Assembly (NCBI RefSeq): GCF_000321225.1 | Contig: NW_004451648.1 | Location: 97,119 to 161,118, forward strand | Length of the DNA: 64,000 bases | Direction: 5' to 3' | Source of the DNA: Odobenus rosmarus divergens | Taxonomy: Eukaryota; Chordata; Mammalia; Carnivora; Odobenidae | Shown: one piece after another, positions 41,501-55,428 of the stretch | Layout of the letters: each line of letters begins with the position of its first letter | Numbering within the stretch: the first letter of the stretch is position 1 | Translations under genes and position numbers: made by a program | The notes under the pieces: model-generated | Told to the model about the DNA's origin: nothing | Seen by the model: only the letters and a program-made list of their open reading frames with translations | The model's database searches: none

Positions 41501-44500
41501 TAAAGCAAAGAAACAGTTCCAGAGCTGTGCTGTCCAAGTGGTAAGCCACCAGCCGCATGTGGCTGTTTAAATTTAATATAAAAAAATGAAAGAGAAGGGG
41601 CGCCTGGGTGGCTTAGATGGTTAAGCATCTGCCTTCGGCTCGGGTCATGATCCCAGGGTCATGGGATCGAGCCCCACATCGGGCTCCTGGCTCAGCGAGG
41701 AGCCTGCTTCTCCCTCTGCCTCTCTCTCTGCTCATGCTTTCTATCTCTGTGTCTCAAATGAATAAATAAAATCTTTAAAAAAAATGAATCATTTTCTCAG
41801 TCACATTAGACATATTGTAAATGTTCAATAACAAATGTGGGGCGCCTGGGTGGCTCAGATGGTTAAGCGTCTGCCTTCAGCTCAGGTCATGATCCCAGGG
41901 TCCTGGGATCGAGTCCCGCATCGGTCTCCCTGCTCCTTGGGAGCCTTCTTCTCCCTCTGCCTCTCTCTCTCTCTGTCTCTCATGAATAAATAAATAAAAA
42001 ATCTTTAAAAAAAAAATAACAGGGCGCCTGGGTGGCTCAGTTGGTTAAGCGACTGCCTTCGGCTCAGGTCATGATCCTGGAGTCCCGGGATCGAGTCCCG
42101 CATTGGGCTCCCTGCTCAGCAGGGAGTCTGCTTCTCCCTCTGACCCTCTTCCCTCTCGTGCTATCTCTCATTCTCTCTCTCTCAAATAAATAAATAAAAT
42201 CTTAAAAAAAAAAAACAAAAAACAAATGTGGCTAGTGTCTACCATGGTGTATAGTGAAAATATAGAAAGTTCTAGCAGATACTCGTGTTCTAGAATGGAG
42301 GTGGTCAACAAACTCTTAAAAATGCCAAGCTGTAAATATTTTGGGCTTGCAGACCACACAGTCTCTGTCGTAACCATTTAACAATGCTGTTGTAGCATGA
42401 AAGCAGCCACAGAAAATACAGAAGTGAATGGGGGCAGTGGGTCTAACAAAAATATTTGCAAAAATAGGTGGCGAGCACCGGCCACAGTGTTCTGACTCCT
42501 GTTCTAGAGCAAAGAACAGATAATTTTAACCTGAAGTATATTAAGGGGTAGATTTTCAAGTCTATCATGCCAAGAAAAATGAACATGACATCTGCTTTTG
42601 AGCCTACCTGTAAGACCTATACCTGACTTAATATGAAAAAGTATCTCCAAGTAGGTGAATAAAATAACCTGTTAGATAAACTTAGTGTTACCCATTTGAA
42701 TATTAAAGACAATGTCAAACAATGATTTTGGTTTTATCCTAACTAATGGATTTTCTTTTTGATCTGGATTAGCCAAATGACTTTAGCTGTCTTATACTGC
42801 TTCTGGTTTATGATGGTTGGATTTTATTATCAATATGGACAGCAATTCTTTTCTTCTTAGTTAACAGGGCAAATCAACAATCAATGATAATGCAATAATA
42901 AGGACTACCACCTTAATACATACTGTTTTGTGAAAGTACAAGGCTGTAATTCTTTACCTTAAGAGCATAGAGACTATGTTCAAAGCTATGTCCAATTAGT
43001 ACAGTGTCAGCACTGAACAGGTTCAACAGGATGGCTTGGACATCACGGATCCATGTTTTGGTGTTCTTCAGGTCATCTTCGACCACACCAGAAAACCTGC
43101 CCCAGTCAGACACACAAGGCAAGAAGGTAACTCACTGGATTTCATCCGTTAGAGTTAGAACACATCACTGACCCAGTGTGACAAACACTCTCGGAACAAA
43201 ACAAAGTCTTACTTACGACCATCAGCTATCCTTTACTAGCTTAATTTGTAAAATGTAATGTGGATTAATTAATGTAAATCTGGGAGCGGGGAGACATGAG
43301 GAGTTCACAGAGTTCCTTTGAACTCTCTTTGTATAATCTGAGTTTTATCTCCCATTAAAGTAAGCCTAAAATGGCCACCATGGAAAACAATATGGAAGTT
43401 CCTCAAATAATTAAAACTAGAATTACCATAGGATCCAGTAATCCCACTACTGGGTATTTACCCAAAGAAAACAAAAACACAAATTTAAAAAGATATATGC
43501 ACCCCTATGTTTATTGCAGCATTACTTATAATAGCCAAGATATGGAAGCAACCTAAGTGTCCACTGATGGATAAAGATGTGGTGCACACACAGAGGAATA
43601 TTATGCAGCATTAAAAAAGAATGAGATCTTACCATTTATGACAACATGGATGGACGTAAAGGGTAGCATGCTAAGTGAAGTAAGTCAGACCAAGCTTTCA
43701 CTCATATGTGGAATCTAAAAAAACAAATGAGCAAAAAGCAGAACGAGACCTATAAATATAGAGAACTAATGGCTGCCAGAGGGAAGGGGGATGGGAGGAT
43801 GGCCAAAATGGGCAGAGGGGAGTGGGAGATACATGCTTTTCGTCATGGAGTAAATAAGTTATGGGAATAAAAGGTACAGCATAGGGAGTATAGTCAATAA
43901 TATTTTAATAGTGTTGTATGGTGACAGATGGTAGCTACACTTGTGAGCATAGAATAATAGAGAGATGTTGAATCACAATGTTTTATATCTGAGACTAATG
44001 TAACATTGTGTGTCTACTGGACTCAAATAATAAAAAATATAAAGCCTAAATATGAAATATGGGTACCATGGAAGAGCCCTAGGCAGAATCCAGATAACCT
44101 AAGTTTGAACTATGCTATGATTCTACTACTTACTTACTATATTTGTGGGGGTTTTACTGTTTTATTTATTAAATTTTTAATTTTAACTCCAGGATAGTTA
44201 ACATACAGTGTTATATTAGTTTCAGGGACAATATAATGATTCAACAATTCTATACATTACTCAGTGCTCATCATGGTGAGTGTACTCCTACTCCCCTTCA
44301 TCTATTTCCCCATCCCCCCCTCCCGTCTGGTCACCATCAGTTTGTTCTCTATAGTTAAGAGTCTGTTTATTGGTTTCTCTCTCTCTCTTTTTTTTTCTTT
44401 GCTCATTTGTTTTGTTTCTTAAATTCCACATATGAGTGAAATCATATGGTATTTGCCTTTCTCTGACTGACTTATTTTTCTAAGCATAATACTCTCTAGC

Positions 44501-47500
44501 TCCATCCATGTTGTTGCAAATGGCAAGATTTCATTCCTTTTCATGGCTGAGTAATATTCCATTATATATATATATGTATGTATGTATACATACATACCAC
44601 AGCTTCTTTACACTTACTATATTTGATTTTCAGAATGTTACTTAACCTTCTGGTCTCAATCTTATCTGTAGAGTTAATTACCTATCTTAATGGTTTATGA
44701 GAACCAGTGAAATACATGCAGAAAACTACACTAGTGGCATCCATGAAGCACATTCTAAGTAACTGTCCAGAAACATGGCTACTTCTATGCTTTACTGCAA
44801 TTTAGGAGAAAAGCAAGACCTAAAAGTACTGGCACAGTACTTTTAACTTAAAGTATATATTGATATTATTGTCTCCTGTAAACAAAACATACATGGCTCC
44901 ACTTTTATTTAACATAGTATAAGAAGTATTAGCTAGAGCAACGAGGCAGGAAAAAGAAATAAAAGGCATCCAAATTGGAAAGGAAGAAGTTTCAAACTGT
45001 TTGCAGATGACATGATTTTATATATAGACAATCCAAAGACTCCACCAAAAAACTGTTAGAATGAGTTCAGTAAATTTGCAGGATCCAAACAAATCAATAT
45101 ACAAAAGTGTGCATTTTTATACACTAATAATGAAATTTCATTAAAAAATTTAAGAAAATACTATTTACAAGCATCAAAAAGAATAAAATACCTAGGAATA
45201 AGTTTAATCAAGGAGGTAAAAGACCTGTACACTGAAAATTAAGACACTGATGAAAGAAATTGAAGGGGACATCAGTAAATGCAAAGATATTCCATGCTTA
45301 TGGATTGGAAAAACACTTTTTTTATTATTACCGTATCACCCAAAGAAGTGTACACATCCAATGCAATCCGTATCAAAATTCCAATGGCATTTTTCACAGA
45401 AATAGAACAACTGTAAAATTTGTATGGAACCACAAAAGATCCTGAATAGCTAAAGCAATCTTGAAAAAGAACAACAAAGTTGGAGGCATCACATTTCCTG
45501 ATTTCAAACAATATTACAAAGCTATGGTAGTCAAAACAGTATGGTACGGGCATACAGACAATGCAGAGATCAATGGAACAGAATAGAGAGCCCAGAAATA
45601 AACCCATGCATATATGGTCAATTAATCTAGGACAAAGAAGGAATGAATACACAATGGAGAAAGGATAGTCTCTTCAATAAGTGGTGTTGGGAAAACTGGA
45701 CAGCCACATGCAAAAGAATGAAAGTGGACTACTATCTTATACCATACTCAAAAATTAACTCAAAAAGAATTAAAGAAAGACTTGACTCTAAGACCAGAAA
45801 CCACAAAACTCCTAGAACAGGCAAAATGCTCCTCGACATTGGTTTTAATCTTTTTTTTTTTTTTTTTTTGGATCTGACTCCAAAGGCAATGGCAACAAAA
45901 GCAAAAATAAACAAATGGGACTACCTTAAACTAAAAAGCTTCTGCACCGTTAAAGATACCATCAACAAAATAACCCATGGAATGGGAGAAGGTATTTGTA
46001 AATCATTTATCCAATGAGAGGTTAATATTCAAAGTATATAAAGAACTCCTACAACTCAACAAAAAAATCCCAAACAATCTGATTAAAAAATGGGCAGAGG
46101 ATCTAAATAGACATTTTTGCAAAGATATAGAGATGGCCAACAGGCACATGAAAAGATGCTCGATACCGCTCGATATCACTCATCATCAGGGAAATGCAAA
46201 TCAAAACCACAATGAGATACCACCTCACACCTGTTATATGGCTACTGTCAACAAAATAAGAAATAACAAGTGTTGGCGAGGATGTGGAGCAAAGGGAACC
46301 TTCGTGCACTGTTGGTGGTAATATAAATTGATGTAGCCAACATACTGCCAGTATACAGTATATATGGTACATAGCCATATACTATGAAAAACATGGAGCT
46401 TCCTCAAACAATTAAAAACAGAACTACCATATGATCCACTAATTATACTTCTGGGTATTTACCTGAAGAATATGAAGGCACTAATTTGAAAAGACATATG
46501 TACTCCAGTGTTTATTGGAGCATTATTTTCAATAGCCAAGATATGGAAATAACCTAAATATTCATTGATGGATGAATGGATAAGAAGATGCAGCATAATA
46601 TCTACAAAGAAATACCACTTAGCTCTAAGAAAGAAATCTTGCCATTTGTGACAACGTGGATGAACCTTGAGGGTATTAGGCTAAGTGAAATAAATCAGAG
46701 AAAGACAAACACCTTATGATTTCACTTATATGTGGAATCTAAAAAACAAAATAAATGAACAAACAAAACAAAACTCACAGATACAGAGATCAGAATGATG
46801 GTTTCCAGAGGGGAAGGCAGTTGGGGGTAGAAAAAAATGGGTTAAGGAGACTAAGAAGTACAAATTTCCACTTGTAAGTCAAGTGGATGTAATGTACAGC
46901 ATGGGGACTCTAATCATTAATACTGTACTGTAAATTTGAAAGTTATTTAAAAAGGAAATCTTAAAAGTTCTCACAAGAAAAAAGTTTTTAAACTTTGTAC
47001 GGTGACAGATGGTAACTAGTCTTACTGTGATCATTTCACGTGCAAATGACAAATCATTATATTGTACACCTGAAACTGACAATGTATGCCAATTATACTT
47101 GAATAGTTAAAAAAAAAGATACCTGGCTCCATCATCAAGCTTAGGGAATTTGATAAATAGTTAATCAACTATTTGGATTAAGAGGAAATTATCATGGAGT
47201 ACTTGGGCTTACTTTAAAACATTTTTAAAAAATTCAGTGCACTGAATGCATTTGAAGTTTTTTGAGACTCAAAATTATTTATAATGCAAGCCCTTCAGTT
47301 ATCATTTTGTCACTATGAATATCAATAATTACCAAATATTTCCAAAAAGCAGTTAGGAAAGATTCCATTAAAACCATGAAAGAATAAGTACCACTAGTCC
47401 AGTAATGTTAAGTATGTTACAGTTCTGTTTGTCAATATACCCCAATAAAGCTGAAAAAAACCCCCAAAAATAGGGTTATTCAAATGTGGCAAAAATGAGT

Positions 47501-50500
47501 AGGAAAAAAAATCCAAATAGGTCAGGAGAAAGATTAGTATACAAAATGTGTTTTCTGATAATAGCAACCTTTACTGATTTTTATGCATATAACCATTTTT
47601 ATGAACTGTGAGGGAATTTAGGTTTAAAAATGCTTATTAGAATTCTATATAAATATTCTCAATATTTATCATCAAAACAACTTTTAATTTACATGACCAC
47701 TTTGTTTCATTGTGTTCCAAAATTATGGACATATACACATTATATATGATACATATACTCTATATACAATATTACATAAGATATTATATATACTACGCTG
47801 TATTATGTATACTATGTACATTATATATACTACATATGTGTATGTGTATATACAAGTCATATTTATATGTGTAAACAAATCATATATATATACACACATA
47901 TATATAAATGAGTAATATTAAGTACTTTTGGAGAATGTTAAAGAAAATTGAACAATAAATACAATAACATCAATAACAAACACTTCTTATTCTAAAGTGA
48001 AAATTTAGATCCTTGCCATTTTATATTTGAGGAAATATATAAATAGGTCATGTTATATGGCTTATAAGCCTTTAGGAAACCCAAATTCAATTGATCAGTG
48101 ATATCACTGGTGTTTCATACGAGGTTTTTAAAAATTAAAGGCACATCTATATTGTACCATTTCAAAGTTAGCACTGAGTTTGGGTCAGAAATATGTCATA
48201 TTTTAATAATAATGATTCACAGAATAGAATCTGCACTGAACCATTACTTTGCATGCCATATCAAAGCCATGTATACTCAGGAACATGTCTACAAGAATTG
48301 CAGAAATTTTTATCTAATGGGTATTTTTACCTAATGGAAATGGCTAATATGGTATTTTCAAAAGGAACTGATTAATGGTGGAATAATTTATTCAATATTT
48401 TTACCTTTCTAGCCTCCTACCTACCACTCCAACATGTCAACACCATGAGGGCTGAAGCCTTGTCTCTTATTTAGAGAGACAGGTAATGCTAGGATAACAC
48501 ATACCTTTAATGTACACGGTAGTTAGATTCAGTTTCCATAGTTTTGACCTGGGGTCTAACACAGTGTAACCTGAGGTCTAACACAGTGTCTGTCTGCATA
48601 ATTTTAACAAGATACTCAATAAAATATGAATGTTTTTGAACAAATGAACTAAAGGAAAATAGTATAACTCATGCTGTAATATTGACTCAATAAAAGTACT
48701 AAGCTAAAACTCACCTAAACTACATGTTGAATATACTACATTCTCAAAAGCCAACCCTTTTATATACTGGTGTTATAGTCAATGACTTCTTCATCTGGTT
48801 TCACAAATGTATCATAGACCACCTGGAGGCTGGGATCAACCACGGTCACTTGCGTTAAGTTCCAAACCTTTGGTGTATAGCACTATAAAGGAGGGGGGGA
48901 CATATTAAACTTACATAGTATATTGAGTAAACATTTTAACATCTTAGATATCCTAAAGGAATATTTCTAACTAGAATATACAATTTAATCATATTATTTG
49001 GATTTGCTAACAAAAGCCAGTCAGTGGATCTGACAGTCTTATAAAAGATGTTCCAAGCTTTAAAATTTTTTTTAATGTTAGTAGTATTTCTGCTAATATA
49101 ATCATTCCATTTTCCTGGCTTAGTCTTTACAATTATTTTTATTAGACATTAGTGCTATCCAGTAGAACATTCCATGATGATAAAATGTTTTATTTCTATG
49201 CTGTCTAGTATGGCAGCCACTAGCCACTAGTATGAGGGGTGCCTGGGTGGCTCAGTCAGTTAAGCATCTGACTCTTGATTTCGGCTCAGGTCATGATGTC
49301 AGGGTTGTGAGATTGAGCCCTGCATTGGGTTCTGCACTGGGCATGGAGCCTGCTTGAGATTCTCCCTCCCCCTCTTCATCTGCCTCTCCCCCGCTTGCAT
49401 GTGTACATGCTCTCTCTCTCTCTCTCAAAAAAAAGTGAAATATGGCTAGTGTGACTGAGGAACTGTTACCTATTGGATAATGCGGTTATAGATTTTGTTG
49501 AATTACAAAAGAAAATCCTTACAATACATAAACATGTCACTTTAGAGGACAACATGGAAAGGATACTTGATTTCAAAGCCTGAAGCAGCCTTGTTTCCAG
49601 TTAAAGATCTAAGCTTCAAACTCAACAATGCCCTTCTCTATTTATCATTATTAAATTCTACTAAACTGCTCTCCAAATATACTATAGGGAACAAAAATTT
49701 TAGGTTTCGGCAGAGACAACTGTTCACATGATGTTTGACATGTCCAATGTACTTTCTCCTATTTTAGTATATCTGATTCTCACAGTAACCATGGAGTGAT
49801 TATTAACCCCATACTTTACAGATTAGAGCATCCAGGAGACTTGCTTGGGGGGTGACCGTGGGTAAGGGGTGGGGCTTCCCAGGTCATAGGATTCCAAGTT
49901 CTCTTTGTTCCCTGCTTTTTCATATTGATTCTCATACGAAGAAAAATCCCTAAAAATATTTTACTGTCTCTATAAACAAGAGTTTCTGAAAAATTTATTC
50001 AAGTTTTTACATTGATTCGGGGGTAACGGTACTATTTATAACATTTTCCACCCATGTAAGTTCAGTAATTTGAGGAGTAGAACCAACATTGGTAATATAT
50101 AAAAAAAATTAAATAAAAAGAGGACCAAGGACCAATTCGTGGCTCTATCCCTTACTAGGTATGGGAATTCCTCCAAGTCACCTCTCTTCAGCTTCAGTTG
50201 CTTCTGACAGTATGTGAACTACACTGCAGAGCTTTGTGGGATGGGGATAAAGCCCAGTGAAGTGCTGTCAAACAATGGAGAGTGTGCCACAATAATTCGC
50301 TTGTAATTACTCAAAGAAGGGTGGAAGAGAAAACACTGACATACCACCTCACAATTCATAGCAAATACACCGGGATTACCATCGGCGGGTGGGCACTTGA
50401 CGAAAGTCTTCATGAAGCCCTCTATGTTTTCTTTCCGGTCATGAACGTGAAGCTGAAATAAATGTTGCCAAACAAATTACTGTTTATTTCTGCAGAGGCA

Positions 50501-53500
50501 ATTACACTCATAAAAATTTCCTCAATTAAAAATTAGCTAATGAATTCTTTCAAATGCTTCTTGGTCTCTGGAGGCGACACCTCTGGCCCTGACATGAGCA
50601 GTGGTCTGATTGTAGGGTCATGTAGGGTCATGACAAGCCCTACCTTGGCAATCTGACACCCGGCAGATCCAAGGACACCTTCACAACAGCTGTACCGTGT
50701 CTCTAAGCCACTGAGGACTGCAAACAAACAAAAAATACAAATCAAAACAGGCAAATTCTATAAAGCAGAAGTGGCTCACTCCCAGAGCACGTGTCTTACC
50801 TTACCCTCAAAGACCTTTAAGGACACTGCCGTGCACATGATCTCATGTTACCACTCCACATAGTCCTAGTTTTGGATATTACATAATGAACAGGAAAACT
50901 CAACTCCTGGAAGCAGAGTTCTTATGGTTCACACTTTGAAGGTGAATTACAATTACCAATGTCCTGAACAACTTCAGTCCCCTTCCTTCCTCTTTCCCTG
51001 ATTTTGCCCTGGTCCCTCAGCAATCCTCTGGCATTCATTTTTTTTTTTTTAAGATTTTATTTATTTATTTAGAGAGACAACAGGCACATAAAAGTGGGGG
51101 GAGGGGCAGAAGGAGAGGGAGAAAGAATCTCAAGCTGACTCCACACTGAGTGGGAGGTCCACAAGGGGCTTGATCCCAGGACCCTGAGATCATGACCAGA
51201 GTCAAAATCTTTTCAACCTTCCCTACTCCTTGACCTCTTTTCTCTACTGGAGCCCTCTGGTTGAGGGGTTCCAACTACCACCTTCTCCCTTCCTGTGTCT
51301 GAGCTGTTGATCTGACCCAAGAAACCGCCCAGTTATGGAGGCTGAGACCACAACACAGATGGCGCCTCCAGCCTTGGCTGGACCTACCAAATCCTGATGC
51401 CCTCTCCTTCCGCCATCTTTGACCAGGCACTTTGCACATTTTCACAGCAATAATCCCAAGCCTTCATAACTCTTTTCTTATCCCACTCCCATATTCCAGC
51501 TCATCTGTTCCCTTATTCACCTTAACCCTTCTTCCCTCTGGCCAAGGTAACATTCTCTCAACTGTTTCCTATTAAATCCTTCTGCCTCCAGTGGTTTCTG
51601 CACCAGTTTTCCTTTAAGTGTGGTTAAGACTGATTTTCCTGAAGCACACGTTCATTCTATCACTTTCCTCAAGTTGTTCCCTTGTACGTTACTGATCAAA
51701 TGCCAATTTCTCAGGCTGGCACTGAAGGCTCGTGCTTAACCAGCCTTATGTTACTCATCCAATCTTGACATCCCACAGCTTTATCTCACTTTGTCCTGTG
51801 ATGAGAAAGGGAGACAGAGAACCGGTATTAACGCAGCATCTGTCATAAGCCAGGACTTTGACATGTCACCTCACAGAACTGTCACCTAAAGCTCGTTCTA
51901 TGAAGGTGGAAACAAAAGCTCAGGGAGCTGACGTAGCTTGCCCAAGGTCTCAGATAAAGTAGGTGGCAAAAAAGCCCCAAATCCCGGGTCTGCTGGCTCT
52001 GGAGTCCTTGCTCTGCTCATTACGCTGTATTGTCTGGTTAGCACAACCGGCCTGCCTGCTACACTTACCCTTCCTTCAGCGTCTTCCCTCTTTGTTCTTC
52101 TTCTTTTGGAATTCACAGTCCCTCCTCCCTGTGAAACTAAGCCCTCCATGCTCTAAACACTCAGGCCAAACCTGCCTGATTTACTTTATTCTGTATCCAC
52201 GTATCTTTTCTGTCATTCAATCAAGCCCACTGTTCTTTTCTATTTCCTTTTCCTTGCGTTATCTTCTTCATAGCATTTAGTACAATCTCATTCATATTCA
52301 TGCCCCTCTCTACATGAATAATTCCTGTGTCCATGCACCCACCCAAAGATTTATGGACGGTCCATATGCATCAGGTACCATGCTAAGTGCTGGGGAGACA
52401 ATGAGGCGAGAAAACAAGGACGGATGGCGGTCCCTCCCAAAGTTTACAGTCTTTTGGAGATGGCAGATAAGTGACTAGATCATTATAAAATGTGGTGAAG
52501 TGCTCAGAAAGGAAGCGGCAGTGTGCAGGGATGGAAGAGAGCAGGCCTCGTTCAGATGGTGAGGCTGAGAAAGGACCTCGTGGATGGACAAGTTAAGCAG
52601 AGGCCCAGAGGATGAGGAGGGTCGAGCCACGGCAAAAGCAGAGAGAACAACAGGCAAGGAGGCTCTGCACAGGGGGCCAGGGGCCTGTGTAGGGAACAAG
52701 GGACAGGGTGGAAGATGGGGGCACAGGCCGAATCAGGCAGGGCCAGCAAAGTAACCGAAGGCTTTCCATCAAAGCAGGGCAGAGACAGGACTAGATGTAA
52801 AAAAGTTATTCTGGGGGCTTGGGGGTGAAAAATAGATTTGGGGGGTTGGTGGAAGCAGGGAGACTGAGCAGGACGACGGTGCAACAAGTGGGGACAGACA
52901 TGGGGGTGGCCTGGACCTGGGCAGGGGCAGGAGAGGTGGAGACAGCACAGGCTCAGGCTATATTCCTGAGGGAGAGCCAATGGGACATGTGCACCGCTGA
53001 GACGAAAACGTGCACAACAGGGAGACTAACGATGGCACCCGGGTTTTCGGTTTGAGCAGGCAAAACACCCAGCTGAGTGGACTGGAGCCAACTACCATGT
53101 TGCAGGGAAGATGGGGACTGGCGGGGGAAGGAATCAAGAGTTCATCTTCACTCAGTGCCGGGGCGGGGTGGCAAAGAAACTATTCTAACCCTGGCAGGGG
53201 CAAAGCAGGTGAAGTCCGGGGAGAGCTGACCACCTGGAGGTCCTTCTGCACAACTGTCACAGCCTGGGCGTTCCTGAGCCTGCAGGCCGCAAGGGTAGGA
53301 AGCGGTGGTCAGAGGTTCAAACTTCAGGGGTTACGGTCTCTCTTTCCGGGACTGCATTTAATACATACAGCGAAGGGAATACTTTATTCCACTTTTCTCT
53401 CAACAACTTGGGCACTGGCTGGTCAACTAAGTGCAAGAGAGCTACCAAATACTTGCCTTTATGACTCAGCACGGGGCCAAAGTGGTAGTTACATTCCTCT

Positions 53501-55392
53501 ACTCTGCTGTGTTGGCCTGTGGGCGTCACACCATATATCTTCCCACAACGACAACATCTCTTTCTGGAAGCTAAAACGAAGTAGGAAGTGAAATTATTCA
53601 TGAATCTATGGAGAGAAAAGAAAAATGGACCGAAGTGCAGGGAATGAAGTGCTTGTGCATTCTTGATCATGCACGGATCACACACCCAGGGCTGACCATG
53701 AAGTCGCAGGAGAAGTCACAGGGCTCATCAGAGGAATACTTGCGGGTGGCCTGCTCACGGCCCCAGGGCCCCCTCCTCAAACAGGCATCCCCTGTCTGTC
53801 CCCAGAGTCAGCCTAACACCAGATAATTGTGGCATTAGCACCACAGTCTGACTGTACCCAACTTGATTAATTACCTGTTAGTACACAGTAGCTCCTGAAA
53901 TAAGCAAGTCTTATTATTTTATCCCTTTTAGACATACAGTGACCTGTATATATTAAGTCGCTGAGCATATATCTGAGCTTTTCACTAGACCCATTTATGA
54001 ATAATATTCCTCAAACTGGCTCCGATGATGAAAGCAACTCTTATCTGAATGTCTACTGTGAGCTTCTGAGGCTCACACTGTGCCAAGCATTTAACACACA
54101 TTCCCAGGATAGATTCTCACAACAAGCTGATGGGGTAGCTACTATTATCCAGAACTGGGAAAACCAAAGCTGGGAGAGGTTAAATGACTTACCCACATCC
54201 AACCAGCATCCAAACCCAGATCTGCCTTCCTCCTTCGGAGCCCATGTTCTTAACTAGGGTAAGGGTTTAGGAAAAACAAACAAACAAAAAGGTATCACAA
54301 ATGGTGAAGATAATCCTGAGAAAAATTCTAAAGATACCAAAGATAAATATTTTGTAGTCACTGAAAAATATTCCTGCAACTTCATTGCAAACTCGAATGG
54401 ACCTAAGATTTGACAGTTGTGGTGTTAAGTATCCTACATTTTCTTTTTTTGGCGGGGGAGGAATGAGTTTTAACTATCCATACCTAGCATTTAGAGAAAA
54501 CGTGTAATAATAATACCAATTGTAAATCTTCTTGTTTAAAAAGATTTTATTTATTTAACAGAGAGAGAGACAGCAAGAGAGGGAACACAAACAGGGGGAG
54601 TGGGAGAGGGAGAAGCAGGCTTCCCGCGGAGTAGAGAGCCCAATGCGGGGCTCGATCCCAGAACCCTGGGATCATGACCTGAGCCGAAGGCAGACGGTTA
54701 ACGACTGAGCCACCCAGGCGCCCCCCCCAGTTGTAAATCTTTTGATAAGAATTCCTAATGAAAGGATACAAAGTATTCAAAACATGACACTGCATATGTG
54801 TATGAATAGTTAGAGGAGTAAGGACTCTAGAATCAGACTCCTTGGGTTCAAATCCTGGCTCTACCATTTATTTTCAGAGGGATCTTTGACAAGTCATTTG
54901 ATGGACGTAATGCTCATACTTACCTGAAATGATTATTAAGATTTAATAAAATAAATTATGAAAATAAGATATACTACTTAGATACTTGAAATGAAGTGGA
55001 AAGGGAAATAATCCTTTCAGTGTTCCAACCTTAGTAAGTAGCAAGGATCATTTTCGGTCCCACATACTTACTGTCATTTACAAGCGCTTTTGTCATGCCT
55101 GAGGTGAAAAGAATACTTCCTGGTTTGTCAGGGTTGGGCTGGGGATAGTTATTTTCATGTAACTGTTCTTCAGTTAGAAGGTAGTCTTTCAGATGTCTGT
55201 AGAGAATAATTCCTGTGAGTACTAAGGAAAAAAAAGGACTGTTCAATAAAATTTAAATAGCATGTTTTAAATAAGGAGTGGTAAGGTTAGAGTCTACTAA
55301 CCCTTCCAGACATGAAAAGCTAGGATGCTGATTAACATTAGGTAAGAGAGTAGCCTAAAAGAATCCGAGTCTCCATATCCTCTGACCAAAAA

Positions 55393-55428
<36 letters not shown>

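Larger units (their letters stand above)
40153..42957 (-). other. REXO1-like intron with a cluster of Can-SINEs
   Basis: 2.8 kb. Three Can-SINEs on the plus strand (41,597-42,215) and a MER-type relic (42,288-42,500). No exon seen. Confidence 0.65.
43097..48766 (-). other. REXO1-like large intron, mostly L1
   Basis: 5.7 kb; L1 fragments at 43,366-44,040 (plus), 44,160-44,606 (minus) and 44,890-47,110 (plus), then an AT-rich simple-repeat zone at 47,730-47,910. No exon. Confidence 0.7.
53571..55071 (-). other. REXO1-like intron
   Basis: 1.5 kb; MIR-like repeat at about 54,030-54,255, a Can-SINE at 54,536-54,728 and a second MIR-like stretch near 54,800-54,990. Confidence 0.6.

Noticed and set aside
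44890..46320. Open frames of up to 126 residues with reverse-transcriptase-like text
   Set aside because: They are broken pieces of L1 ORF2, not a gene.
53010..53591. 193-residue open frame on the plus strand
   Set aside because: It overlaps a REXO1-like exon on the other strand and old repeat sequence; the translation has no known domain and the GC-rich area gives several such frames.
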